Source: JBBRHH01 sp038222915 (lineage in GTDB: Bacteria > Planctomycetota > Phycisphaerae > Tepidisphaerales > Tepidisphaeraceae). Taken from it: 23,701 bases of DNA. The position numbers and the translations under genes are program-made. Location: the NCBI GenBank assembly GCA_038222915.1, contig JBBRHH010000019.1, positions 1 to 23,701 of the forward strand, read 5' to 3'. Positions 7,701 through 13,921 of this stretch are shown one piece after another (position 1 is the stretch's first letter; each line of letters starts with the position of its first letter). The notes under the pieces were generated by a model, which worked only from the letters and a program-made list of their open reading frames with translations, searched no databases and was not told the origin of the DNA.

Positions 7701-8883
7701 CAGGCGATTCCCAGTCCACCGCCCCCGGCTCGCCAATCTCCACCAACGTCCCGTTCCCCAGCGTCATCTTCCCTTTCAGCAGATCATCCGCCGCCACAAT
7801 CGTCTTCTTCAATCCCTCCGCATTCAGATCCTTGTTCATCGCCGACCCCGGCACCTCGCTGATCCCCGCCACCCCGCGCCCATACGGATGCAGGTCGTTC
7901 GCCGGCAGCCCAAACATCTGCGGCCGCCGTAGCTTCTCAAAGTAATAATCCTTGAATGCCCCCAGCGCCTCCGAATATTTGCCCGCCGTCTTCAACTTCC
8001 CCACCGCCTCCAGCTTCGGCCGTCCATGCAGGTTCGCCTTATTGATGTCCTCCCCCGTGCAGAAGATCACATCCAGAAAATCCTTCCCCATTGCCTCCAC
8101 CACCGCAGCCGAATCCCGCTTTTCCCACGCCAGCTTCTCCGCCGCCGCCGCAGTCTCCTTCGCCGCCTTATGCCGCGCAAAAACCTCGGGCGAAATAAGA
8201 TTGATCTTCCGCAGGCAAACCTCCATCTCCTTGTTCGCCCGCGCAAAAACCTTCAACGTCACAAACCGCCCCTTCGTCGCCGCAAATGGCACAACCGTCT
8301 CCGACCCCTCCGCCGCATCAAATTCCCCCTTCGCCACCGGCTCTCCCGCCGCGTCCTTCGTCGCCCCCACCGAAAACTCATACTTCGCCATCCGGCTATC
8401 CACCGCGATGTTCGGCCTACCCAGCGTCAATATCGAAAGCGCCCCAACGTCACACACCTTCCCCAGATCAATCACCAGCGTGTAAGACTCCTTCCCGCGC
8501 GGGTAATAAAACGTCTCCGGATTGTCATCAATCACACTCTTCGCCGGCCACTTCTCCGGCGACTCCACCGACTCCGAAACAATCTTCCAGTCCTTCTTCA
8601 AAATGTAATCAGAATCAAACTCCCAGTACCCCCACAGCGCTTCCGTCCCCCAAACCGAACGAACCTTCGGCGCAGCGGCCCGAGTATTGGAGACGCTGAG
8701 AAAGAGGACAAAAACCACGGACAGGAAAACAACACCAACCCGACCACCTTTGCATGTCCGGCCCCTCTCCCGGTACGCCGGGAGAGGTTGGGTGAGGGCC
8801 CTTGACGCAAGTTGCTCACGAGACGTGATTGTCGTTGAAGCACTACGTTGCCCGCGGGTCATTTCTTGGATTCGGTTTATCAT
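4759..8883 (-). CDS. large secreted heparinase II/III-like multidomain protein (discoidin-like, lyase-like, CHB_HEX_C, PA14)
   Basis: A 1374-residue protein. A hydrophobic segment at residues 49-62 ending near NTRAAA looks like a signal peptide, but about 48 residues precede it. Residues about 95-230 resemble an F5/8-type (discoidin) carbohydrate-binding domain. Residues about 240-690 look like an alpha-helical toroid, for example YRELWWGEAFTPLFTAYV. They are followed by a heparinase II/III-type beta-sandwich containing YSIARTGWRKDDGYGSMFC and GLAAYGMDLISDD. Residues about 1130-1195 (YTVDGTEPTPQSTAYKGPF) match a chitobiase-type C-terminal domain. Residues about 1215-1345 match a PA14 domain (YTGYLKVPEDGVYTL). 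The likely role is lysis or binding of an acidic polysaccharide outside the cell. The only ATGs before the signal are at 8883 and 8862, so the N terminus translates a repeat hairpin (8764-8787). The gene is convergent with the GH28-type gene. Confidence 0.8.
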   Translation of the reverse strand: MINRIQEMTRGQRSASTTITSREQLASRALTQPLPAYRERGRTCKGGRVGVVFLSVVFVLFLSVSNTRAAAPKVRSVWGTEALWGYWEFDSDYILKKDWKIVSESVESPEKWPAKSVIDDNPETFYYPRGKESYTLVIDLGKVCDVGALSILTLGRPNIAVDSRMAKYEFSVGATKDAAGEPVAKGEFDAAEGSETVVPFAATKGRFVTLKVFARANKEMEVCLRKINLISPEVFARHKAAKETAAAAEKLAWEKRDSAAVVEAMGKDFLDVIFCTGEDINKANLHGRPKLEAVGKLKTAGKYSEALGAFKDYYFEKLRRPQMFGLPANDLHPYGRGVAGISEVPGSAMNKDLNAEGLKKTIVAADDLLKGKMTLGNGTLVEIGEPGAVDWESPAPPYGHTTKTRQSYPYRELWWGEAFTPLFTAYVTTKDEKYLKRWVGYMDDWAMNCNFLTEVHPVVGHDNCMYPVVTTIRMFAAIANALPAESDAVPAPAFARILKKLALDSPLNNVVYYRSNPNAWTPGAGAMLLAMLIDEFKAAPVYFRDGRRRNIEDIMTLQELPDGTETHQWPGYNFVMLVNAAALRLTESRDVLSNWDLPVWEKDTHTALWQRELTEGLERRARYTLRWGTPNGQYPLVTHQEPPTEKMYKLKEALGRVPTMLDDPTAAKIYSTMYGDGSVGTPEYTADWFPYGGYSIARTGWRKDDGYGSMFCSPFAGCGGVGSGSKNNIFGLAAYGMDLISDDLVHAYVRNHSPIMVDGKRQQFDFYVPKTAWPTGHRGDLIQSWSDPSPWRWHASNNFNLMEGIYAGVYANDFHKRDEFLDDVQHQRLVLFARKAGLWILTDRMLTAKKHEYEQLWWIPLKRGKGDNAAFAPEEITLDAEAKTVKTARTKSDKWWSWDQLRDVVVGNVNLSMYQFTDAPVKYVSKTDKNGGEMYDRQKISVTWAGEGNQQIVTALFPRKPTPEKATPDGTENDLASIKQLPGTNGTTAFDAVTPDGVRVTYLASTSRAGLLQNEGIEIDGESLLIVRGKSGEDVTGLALGCKSMKIKGAAVAVTGSDFEFSVPASLEAGKVQTVAIYRPISPVQILPGSDVFVDDVDVALKCPTAGVVMTYTVDGTEPTPQSTAYKGPFKLDRSGVVKARAYRPGVVSNPLQTSGTQATATASAVFTKKLASKPEDVKPQYQGLNFEYYEGYWKDLWLALDKQTPVKKGSVDDLFDLSVIPAENPSLNDKLAPRQKTYAFKYTGYLKVPEDGVYTLHAPHEYVHCDVVAGYELQCYVGHALNPDAERTKRAEEMNYWYPATRAHGLGTWSVPLKKGFHEFKIVYIDYRMDGPKRLNLIEGIRDCAWSGEKPDLQISGPGMEKPQAIPAAWLWR
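8764..8787. repeat. 10-bp inverted repeat with 4-nt loop, dispersed-repeat type
   Basis: CCTCTCCCGG, loop TACG, CCGGGAGAGG: a perfect 10-bp stem, followed on the plus strand by TTGGGTGAGGG. This resembles a GC-rich hairpin repeat common in intergenic DNA of many bacteria. Here it lies inside the N-terminal coding part of the heparinase-like gene (residues about 30-41) rather than between genes. Confidence 0.75.
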
Positions 8884-8965
8884 CGCTTGTGTATTCCTAT
8901 TGGAGTGTCTTTACGTCTACGCCTATCGCGTCTGTGACGTTGCGGAACGCCAGTGCGATGCCCCA

Positions 8966-9331
8966 TTACGGGATGAATGTGCATCGATCCTGCCACTCTT
9001 CGGGCTCGCTGGCGTAGGTAGCACACACAAGAAAGTCGATGATCCGCCCAATCGGCGCAAGGCGGAGAAAAAAGATCCCAGGCGAATGGTGGCCACTCTG
9101 AAGGTGGTCCGCCAAATGTCCGGGAAGCGTCTTCTCGTCAAGCGAGATCAAAATCCGCTGTTCGAGTTCGCTCCAAAGAAGAATCGCAGGGTCTGTAGAA
9201 CCCAGGGGCAGGTCCATAGCATCACCGACCCGGGCAACATCCAGCACTGGGCCTCCCAGTGCGTTGTAGCGCCGAATCTGCCTCCAGAACACACCGCGGA
9301 GGTGCTCGTCGAGTAGAAAACGAATGGCCAT
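8966..9331 (-). CDS. DUF5615 PIN-like toxin-type protein
   Basis: A 121-residue protein starting MAIRFLLDEHLRGVFW. The early RFLLDEH acidic pair and the central RILISLDEKTLPGHLADHL match the DUF5615 family (PIN-like fold). In many members the second motif carries a T-R/H-D acidic cluster, here LDEK. PIN-fold relatives are metal-dependent RNases, and DUF5615 proteins are usually paired with DUF433 proteins as predicted toxin and antitoxin. The start at 9331 lies 6 bases after the DUF433 stop. A GAGG ribosome-binding site overlaps that TGA, so the two are probably translationally coupled. C and G are balanced here, unlike the C-rich flanks, which suggests acquisition. Nuclease activity is inferred, not shown. 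Confidence 0.8.
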   Translation of the reverse strand: MAIRFLLDEHLRGVFWRQIRRYNALGGPVLDVARVGDAMDLPLGSTDPAILLWSELEQRILISLDEKTLPGHLADHLQSGHHSPGIFFLRLAPIGRIIDFLVCATYASEPEEWQDRCTFIP

Positions 9332-9337
9332 ACTGCC

Positions 9338-9667
9338 TCAGGAAGCTGCCCGTCCCAAGGCATCCATGCGTTTGCGAAGTTGTTCGTATGTGGGCGTGGT
9401 CTGCGGCTGCGCAGCCAGCCGCTGCATCTCTGCTGTATTGTGCTCAATAAGAGCTTTCACTTCAGATTGATTCTCGAGGTAGAAACCAATCACCTTATGA
9501 ACGATCGACAGCTTCAGAGTCGGGTAATAGTCCAACAGGATAGTTTCAGCCGAGTGACCTTCCTCATAACGTGCGGCCACGTCGATGAGCCGGATTCGGT
9601 GGCCCTTCAAACGGATTTCTCCATCACCGTCGCAATGTAGGAAGTCTGGAAGTTCCATATAATACAT
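9338..9667 (-). CDS. DUF433 antitoxin-type protein
   Basis: A 109-residue protein (MYYMELPDFLHCDGDGEIRL from the start). GHRIRLIDVAARYEEGHSAE followed by a YPTL motif is the hallmark of the DUF433 family, a small helical domain with a winged/HTH-like fold. Such proteins are predicted antitoxins for PIN-like DUF5615 partners and may bind DNA to autoregulate. The C-terminal half (residues about 55-109) is helical and polar and may bind the toxin. Candidate starts are ATG 9667 and ATG 9658. I chose 9667 because GGTG lies a few bases upstream, but 9658 would give the more usual MELPDF start. The frame is open upstream through non-family sequence, which I do not count. It is divergent from the ThuA-like gene with a gap of only 46 bases. 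Confidence 0.8.
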   Translation of the reverse strand: MYYMELPDFLHCDGDGEIRLKGHRIRLIDVAARYEEGHSAETILLDYYPTLKLSIVHKVIGFYLENQSEVKALIEHNTAEMQRLAAQPQTTPTYEQLRKRMDALGRAAS

Positions 9668-9713
9668 TCTAACACCGGTGATCATCCAACGTCTAACCAA
9701 TCGGAGCGATTCT

Positions 9714-10619
9714 ATGGGCCGATATCTATCCCAATGTATTCTCCTGGCTGCGCTATCGCTCACCTCCCTGGCCTCAGCCGCCCCTCCCACCTCCCAACCC
9801 ACCGACGCCAAAAAGAAAATCATCCTCATCGCCGGCAAAAAAAGCCACGGCCCGGGAGGCAACGGCCAGCACGACTACAACTGGTCCGTCCGCCTTCTCA
9901 AGGTCATGCTCCACCACTCCAACGTCAAAGACAAGGTCGCCGTCAGCTTCTTCACCGACGGCTGGCCCGCCGACCAATCCTCTCTCGAAACCGCCGACAC
10001 CATCATGATCATCTCCGACGGCCGCGACGGCGACGCCTATTCCGAAACCCTCTATCTCGCCAACGATGACCGTATTGCATTCATGGAAAAACAAATGAAA
10101 CGCGGCTGCGGCCTCGTCACCTTCCACTTCTCCACCTTCGTCACCGAAAAATACCGTGACTACGCCCTCCGCTGGAACGGAGGCTACTTCCAATGGGAAA
10201 CCGACGGCAAGAAAAATTGGTACTCCGCCATCAAAACCCTCCAGGCCAAAGTCGAACCCGCCACCCCAACCCACCCCATCCTCAAAGGCATCGAACCCTT
10301 CACCATGAACCAGGAAGAGTTCTACTACAACCTCCGCTTCAATCCGGAAGACAAACGCACCGTCCCCATTCTCACCGTCCCAGCGTTAAACGGCCGAGCC
10401 CCCGACGGCAACACCGTAGCCTGGGCTCGAGACCGCGAAGACACCGGCCGAGCCTTCGGCACCAGCACCGGCCACTTCTACGAAAACTGGAAAAACGACC
10501 AGTACCGAAAAGTAATCCTCAACGCCATCGCCTGGACAGCAAAAGTAGAAATCCCCGATACCGGCGTAACCTCCGAATTCTTCGACCACGAAGCCATCAC
10601 CAAAGCCCTCACCCCCTGA
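9714..10619 (+). CDS. secreted ThuA-like domain protein
   Basis: A 301-residue protein. MGRYLSQCILLAALSLTSLA followed by SAAPP is a clear signal peptide. The rest is a ThuA-like (trehalose-utilisation type, class I glutamine-amidotransferase-like fold) domain. It opens with KIILIAGKKSHGPG, then has DTIMIISDGRDGD, a CGLVTFHFSTF strand-turn, an EEFYYNLRF segment and the terminal VAWARDREDTGRAFGTSTGH, all usual for the family. ATG 9714 is chosen because GGAG lies 8 bases upstream (9702-9705) and the signal peptide starts there. ThuA-like proteins are frequent next to sugar-catabolism genes in planctomycetes and related bacteria, and some are implicated in keto-sugar or glycoside chemistry. The exact reaction is unknown here. 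Confidence 0.85.
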   Translation: MGRYLSQCILLAALSLTSLASAAPPTSQPTDAKKKIILIAGKKSHGPGGNGQHDYNWSVRLLKVMLHHSNVKDKVAVSFFTDGWPADQSSLETADTIMIISDGRDGDAYSETLYLANDDRIAFMEKQMKRGCGLVTFHFSTFVTEKYRDYALRWNGGYFQWETDGKKNWYSAIKTLQAKVEPATPTHPILKGIEPFTMNQEEFYYNLRFNPEDKRTVPILTVPALNGRAPDGNTVAWARDREDTGRAFGTSTGHFYENWKNDQYRKVILNAIAWTAKVEIPDTGVTSEFFDHEAITKALTP

Positions 10620-10630
10620 TCGATCGGACG

Positions 10631-10647
10631 GGTGGGCACGGCCCACC
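10631..10647. repeat. GGTGGGC palindrome, copy 1
   Basis: GGTGGGC, spacer ACG, GCCCACC: perfect 7-bp inverted repeat 22 bases before the first of the two paralogous membrane-protein genes. The same element precedes the second paralog (11522-11538), and a degenerate version follows it (12309-12327). Confidence 0.8.
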
Positions 10648-10668
10648 ACGAGCCCCCTGTCGGCCAAA

Positions 10669-11430
10669 ATGCCCACCTCTCCCACCCAACTCCAATACGC
10701 CACCGCCACCCCGCGACGCAGAAGATGGCGGCGCTGGCTCCTCTTCCTCCTCCTCCTCACCACCATCGCCTTCAGTGCCAAATGGGGCAAACCCGCCCTC
10801 TCCCAAGCCCAATACCTATACAACCAGCACCGCTGCATGACCGACCACCTACGCCCCGATCAAGTCGTCTTCGACGACGACCCGGCCGAAGCCCAAAAGC
10901 TCATCCACGCAAACCCCGAATACAAATTCGCCGGTGCCGATTATCAAAATCGTTCCGCCACGATCACCTCCGTAGCCGGCCGAACCAGCCGCGCTCTGGA
11001 TGAGCTCCATATTCGCGTTGGCTCGCTATCGACAACCCGCGGCCCGGCCATCCTCTTCATACACGCCCGACGAGCACCGGATCATCCTGAAAGGCTGGTC
11101 GTCCTGGACTGCAGCGAATACGTCAATTACCAGCGCGGAATCACCGCACTCAGCTTCCGTGCCAGCGTAATCGCCCTCGCCTCCGTCAGGCTGCGATCGT
11201 ACGCGGAAGCCGGTTTCGGCGGATCGGGCCGCGCTTTGGCGCATGGCCACCTTCAATTCTTCGCCGGCCAACCCGACCCCGCCGATCCCTCCCACTTCAC
11301 CATGCGCTACGAAATAAACTCCAAACCAGGCCTCATCGACGGCTGGCTGACAGAAAAAGACGATATCCGCCTCACCGTGCGCAACGGCCCACTCCTGAAC
11401 TTCAACTGGGACCGTGCCAGCGACCCATGA
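10669..11430 (+). CDS. single-pass membrane protein of unknown family, tandem paralog A
   Basis: I do not recognise the family. It is 253 residues long. The N terminus MPTSPTQLQYATATPRRRRW is basic and Pro/Thr-rich, then one hydrophobic segment at about residues 24-39 (LLFLLLLTTIAFSA) likely anchors it with the bulk outside the cytoplasm. A soluble domain follows, with QYLYNQHRCM, AILFIHARRAP, LVVLDCSEY and, near the end, FFAGQPDPADPSHFT and the terminal GLIDGWL...RLTVRNGPL. The same skeleton recurs in the next gene, so the two arose by duplication. ATG 10669 is the start matching the paralog's first residues; no good ribosome-binding site is visible. It lies 49 bases after the ThuA-like gene, with a GGTGGGC palindrome in between. 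Function unknown. Confidence 0.75.
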   Translation: MPTSPTQLQYATATPRRRRWRRWLLFLLLLTTIAFSAKWGKPALSQAQYLYNQHRCMTDHLRPDQVVFDDDPAEAQKLIHANPEYKFAGADYQNRSATITSVAGRTSRALDELHIRVGSLSTTRGPAILFIHARRAPDHPERLVVLDCSEYVNYQRGITALSFRASVIALASVRLRSYAEAGFGGSGRALAHGHLQFFAGQPDPADPSHFTMRYEINSKPGLIDGWLTEKDDIRLTVRNGPLLNFNWDRASDP

Positions 11431-11521
11431 TTCACACGATGCTCACCAACCGCAAGAATTACATTGCCACTATGAACGCCTATGGTTAGCGTCTCCCGCA
11501 CCGCTCAAAATAGTGATGTAG

Positions 11522-11538
11522 GGTGGGCACCGCCCACC
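11522..11538. repeat. GGTGGGC palindrome, copy 2
   Basis: GGTGGGC, spacer ACC, GCCCACC: perfect 7-bp inverted repeat, 21 bases before the start of paralog B. It matches copy 1 in sequence and in position relative to its gene. Confidence 0.8.
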
Positions 11539-11559
11539 AAGCTCTCCCCGACTCACCCA

Positions 11560-12303
11560 ATGCCCCCACCCCCAACTCAACTCCAATACGCCCCCGCCCG
11601 CCCCCGCAGAAAATGGCGTCGCTGGATTCTGTTGGCGTTATCCATCACCGCCATCGCCCTAACCACCCGCTGGGCCAAACCCATCTACCAGCAAACTCGC
11701 TATCTCTACTGGCAACGCCAATGCATGCATTACACGCTTCCGGCGGATCAAGTCGTCATCGAAACCGATCACATCAAGGCCGCCAAACTTCTGGACAAAG
11801 GCGACGAATACATCGCCCTTGAGGAGACAGCCTTCATCTACCCAACGCAAACCATTGGCTGGATCGGCGGCCGATCTATCCCCAAAGAGATTGACCACAT
11901 CCTCAACTCCAAATGGGACATCGACACAACCACAACATCGATCCTATTCCTGCACGGCCGACAAACATCCGAAGGTCGTGCCTATCTGATCGCACTCCGC
12001 TGCAGCCTCCAGGATTGGCAGGGCGGAACACACAGATTCATTTCCATCGTCGCCGATGTCGTTCGCCCGGCGGCCCTCCGAATCGGATCCAGAACAACCG
12101 CCCAATCGCATGACCGCTCGACCTTCACCACGGAAGTGCAGGGTGCGCTGACAATCTACGCCGGCCAGGCCGATCCAAATGACAACTCACACCTCACGCT
12201 AAAATATATCTTGAACGGCGCAGAAGGCACGATTGACGGCTGGCTGCGCAGCGACGACACCGTCCGCCTGACAGTGCGCAATGGCCCTCTTCAACTCAAA
12301 TAG
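11560..12303 (+). CDS. single-pass membrane protein of unknown family, tandem paralog B
   Basis: It is 247 residues long and clearly paralogous to the preceding gene. The start region MPPPPTQLQYAPARPRRKW aligns with that of paralog A. A hydrophobic helix lies at about residues 22-37. Shared later features are YLYW.RQCM, DQVVIETD, SILFLHGR, a Cys-Ser pair in LRCSLQDW, IYAGQADPNDNSHLT and the C-terminal GTIDGWL...RLTVRNGPL. The middle third (about residues 60-100) is poorly conserved between the two. ATG 11560 is preferred over the in-frame ATG at 11482 because the upstream codons run through the GGTGGGC palindrome and have no counterpart in paralog A. It is probably exported across the inner membrane with an extracytoplasmic C-terminal domain. 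No known domain recognised. Confidence 0.75.
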   Translation: MPPPPTQLQYAPARPRRKWRRWILLALSITAIALTTRWAKPIYQQTRYLYWQRQCMHYTLPADQVVIETDHIKAAKLLDKGDEYIALEETAFIYPTQTIGWIGGRSIPKEIDHILNSKWDIDTTTTSILFLHGRQTSEGRAYLIALRCSLQDWQGGTHRFISIVADVVRPAALRIGSRTTAQSHDRSTFTTEVQGALTIYAGQADPNDNSHLTLKYILNGAEGTIDGWLRSDDTVRLTVRNGPLQLK

Positions 12304-12308
12304 TTGTA

Positions 12309-12327
12309 GGTGGGGCAATGCCCATCC
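12309..12327. repeat. GGTGGGC-type palindrome, copy 3 (degenerate)
   Basis: GGTGGGGC, AAT, GCCCATCC lies six bases after the stop of paralog B. It looks like the same element as copies 1 and 2 with an extra G and a substitution. It may fold in the transcript but has no T-run, so I do not call it a terminator. Confidence 0.55.
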
Positions 12328-12388
12328 AATTCTCGCTGGCCTTATCGCGACAGCATAGTATCACGCCAGTTTTTTCTACATTTTTCAT

Positions 12389-12418
12389 TTGACACAAACC
12401 TAACACACAACGTACAAT
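12389..12418 (+). promoter_or_regulatory. near-consensus sigma70-type promoter
   Basis: TTGACA at 12389-12394 and TACAAT at 12413-12418 are separated by 18 bases, inside an AT-rich patch (about 12369-12420). The -35 is perfect and the -10 has one mismatch. Transcription would start near 12425. The next plausible protein start on this strand is MTAP at 12934, about 510 bases away, so the promoter may serve a small RNA or a long leader. Confidence 0.6.
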
Positions 12419-12424
12419 CTCGCC

Positions 12425-12591
12425 AGCAACGAGTAACCCAGCCCGTTACCCGGGGCCGCTGGCAAAAGTTTTGCCGGCAAATCCAGAGATCGGGGATTCA
12501 CCATGCCCGGGGAAATCTCATTCGCTCATCAGCTCTCCCAGTCACCGGCCCGGACTGCGCCGCTCTATCGATCTCCCAAATCAATTTTTTT
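12425..12591 (+). ncRNA. candidate structured small RNA or leader
   Basis: It begins at the predicted start of the 12389-12418 promoter and ends at a run of seven T (12585-12591). GCCAGC 12422-12427 can pair with GCTGGC 12458-12463 around an inner GTAAC/GTTAC hairpin (12433-12437 with 12445-12449). Alternatively the second half can form GCTGGCAAAA/TTTTGCCGGC (12458-12478, one mismatch), so the two folds exclude each other. GAGATCG 12486-12492 can pair with CGATCTC 12569-12575. The T-run is 9 bases past the last stem, so it is not a classical terminator. It matches no RNA class I recognise. Existence of a transcript is inference. Confidence 0.35.
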
Positions 12592-12604
12592 CCTCCGCCG
12601 CATC

Positions 12605-12670
12605 GCCTGTCTTGAGAGCCGCACAGCAAGTCGAAAGGCCTGCCTTGAGCGCTCCGGAGTAAGTCGAAAG
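12605..12670. repeat. two imperfect 33-bp direct repeats
   Basis: Copies at 12605-12637 and 12638-12670 abut. Each starts GCCTGYCTTGAG and ends AAGTCGAAAG; the 11-base middle differs. The core resembles a dispersed intergenic repeat seen in many bacteria (CTTGAG...GTCGAA type). Confidence 0.75.
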
Positions 12671-12671
12671 A

Positions 12672-12733
12672 GGGAGATTCGAGGGTCAAAGCGGGGAGAT
12701 TTTACGTCGGTTTGGGGAGATTCCGGGGAGGTT
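12672..12733. repeat. phased GGGAGATT array, G-rich
   Basis: GGGAGATT occurs at 12672, 12694 and 12715, with a variant GGGAGGTT at 12726. The spacings are 22, 21 and 11 bases, close to multiples of one DNA turn. The plus strand is strongly G-rich here, against the C-rich trend of the window. Confidence 0.65.
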
Positions 12734-12933
12734 GGAGGGAGGATCCGGTACCCCTTTGGGGGCGGTTATTTTCGACGATCTTGGCCTAAACGCCTGTCAA
12801 TCCTCACCTCCCCATTTTCAACTCAAACTCGGCGCACCAAAAACAACAAAACCGGCCCCTCAAAACGCCATCATCTTCTCCCCCCGTCGTCTCTAGTTTC
12901 CAGTATCCAGCCCCTAGCCGCTACACTGTCCCC

Positions 12934-13881
12934 ATGAGCGACATTCGCGTCGGCCTGATCGGCGGTTCCGGACTTGGCGACCTCCTCCGTGACGCCCACT
13001 CGGCCTCCCGCCGTCATACCGTCGAAACCCCCTTCGGCCCGCCCAGCGACACCATCATCGAAACCGAACTGGAAGGCCTCCCTCTCTTCGCCCTCCCCCG
13101 CCACGGCCCCGGCCATCTCCTCAACCCCACCCAGGTTCCCTACCGTGCCAACATCTTCGCCCTCAAATCCCTCGGCGTCACCCACATCATCGCCAGCGGC
13201 GCAGTCGGCAGCCTCCGTGAAGAATTCCGCCCCCGCGACCTCGTCATCCCCGACCAGATCATCGACAAAACCAGCCGCCGCCCCGGCACCTTCTTCGAGC
13301 GCGCCGCCGTCCACACCGAGTTTGCTGAACCTTTCTGCCCGGTCCTGCGTCAAATCCTCTTGGATGCCGCCGAATCAAGCGCCGACCACCAAGTGCATGG
13401 CCGCGGCTGCTATGTCTGCATGGAAGGCCCCGCCTTCTCCACCCGCGCCGAAAGCCTCATGCACCGCCTCTGGGGCGGCGACCTCATCGGCATGACCTGC
13501 ATGCCCGAGGCCAAGCTCGCCCGCGAAGCAGAAATCAGCTACGCCCTGGTTGCCCTGGTCACAGACTACGATTGCTGGCGAACCAAGCCCAAAAAACCGG
13601 GCGAAACAACAGAAGAACCAAACAAATTGGCTTTGCTCAGCGAAATCATCGGCCACCTCAAAACCGCCAGCGGCAACGCCATGGCTCTCATCCGCCGCGC
13701 CGTCGCACTCCTGGCCGCCCGTCGCGAAAGCCTTCCCCCATCCCCCGCCCACACCGCTCTCGAGCTCGCCATCTGGTCCGACAAGGCCCAAATCGACAAA
13801 GATGAGGTGCAACGATTGTCTCCGCTGTGGATCAAGTACTTTGGTGAAACCAGCAACGGCGCGGATGCCGCGCCCCAGTAA
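12934..13881 (+). CDS. mtnP: S-methyl-5'-thioadenosine phosphorylase
   Basis: A 315-residue cytoplasmic enzyme that phosphorolyses methylthioadenosine, the by-product of polyamine and related syntheses, to adenine and methylthioribose-1-phosphate, feeding methionine salvage. Motifs in order are GGSGLGD at 10-16 (phosphate-binding loop), PRHGPGH at 55-61, YRANIFALKSLG at 70-81, EGPAFSTRAES at 164-174, GMTCMPEAKLAREAE at 186-200 and TDYDCW at 210-215. These are the signature blocks of the MTAP branch of PNP/MTAP phosphorylases. The length is slightly above the usual 270-295 because of a C-terminal extension. ATG 12934 gives the expected start with no strong ribosome-binding site. No other salvage genes lie beside it. 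The next gene starts 40 bases after its stop. A closely related purine nucleoside phosphorylase is the only alternative. Confidence 0.93.
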   Translation: MSDIRVGLIGGSGLGDLLRDAHSASRRHTVETPFGPPSDTIIETELEGLPLFALPRHGPGHLLNPTQVPYRANIFALKSLGVTHIIASGAVGSLREEFRPRDLVIPDQIIDKTSRRPGTFFERAAVHTEFAEPFCPVLRQILLDAAESSADHQVHGRGCYVCMEGPAFSTRAESLMHRLWGGDLIGMTCMPEAKLAREAEISYALVALVTDYDCWRTKPKKPGETTEEPNKLALLSEIIGHLKTASGNAMALIRRAVALLAARRESLPPSPAHTALELAIWSDKAQIDKDEVQRLSPLWIKYFGETSNGADAAPQ

Positions 13882-13921
13882 CGCCCCAGTAAACGACTGT
13901 CCCACCCCCGGGAGCTCTATC

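Larger units (their letters stand above)
12304..12933. other. 630-base gene-free region with promoter, repeats and possible RNA
   Basis: No open frame here looks like a real protein. The longest plus-strand frame (12503-12937) is low-complexity, crosses the repeats and overlaps the next gene's start. The region holds a degenerate GGTGGGC palindrome, a strong promoter-like pair, a foldable stretch ending in a T-run, a 33-bp direct repeat and a G-rich phased array, listed separately. About 12780-12933 shows nothing further except the C-rich leader of the MTAP gene. Confidence 0.7.

Noticed and set aside
6406..7932. 508-residue plus-strand open frame inside the heparinase-like gene
   Set aside because: Arg/Pro/His-rich antisense frame; the opposite strand encodes recognisable domains throughout.
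12458..12478. Inverted repeat as a rho-independent terminator
   Set aside because: The four T lie inside the repeat, with no T-run directly after the stem; it more likely belongs to an alternative fold.
12503..12937. 144-residue plus-strand frame before MTAP
   Set aside because: It passes through the direct repeats and the G-rich array and overlaps the MTAP start, with no protein-like pattern.
13550..13921. Upstream extension of the PQQ/TPR frame overlapping MTAP
   Set aside because: The overlap has Ser/Pro-rich shadow composition, and a good ribosome-binding site and signal peptide start at 13922.
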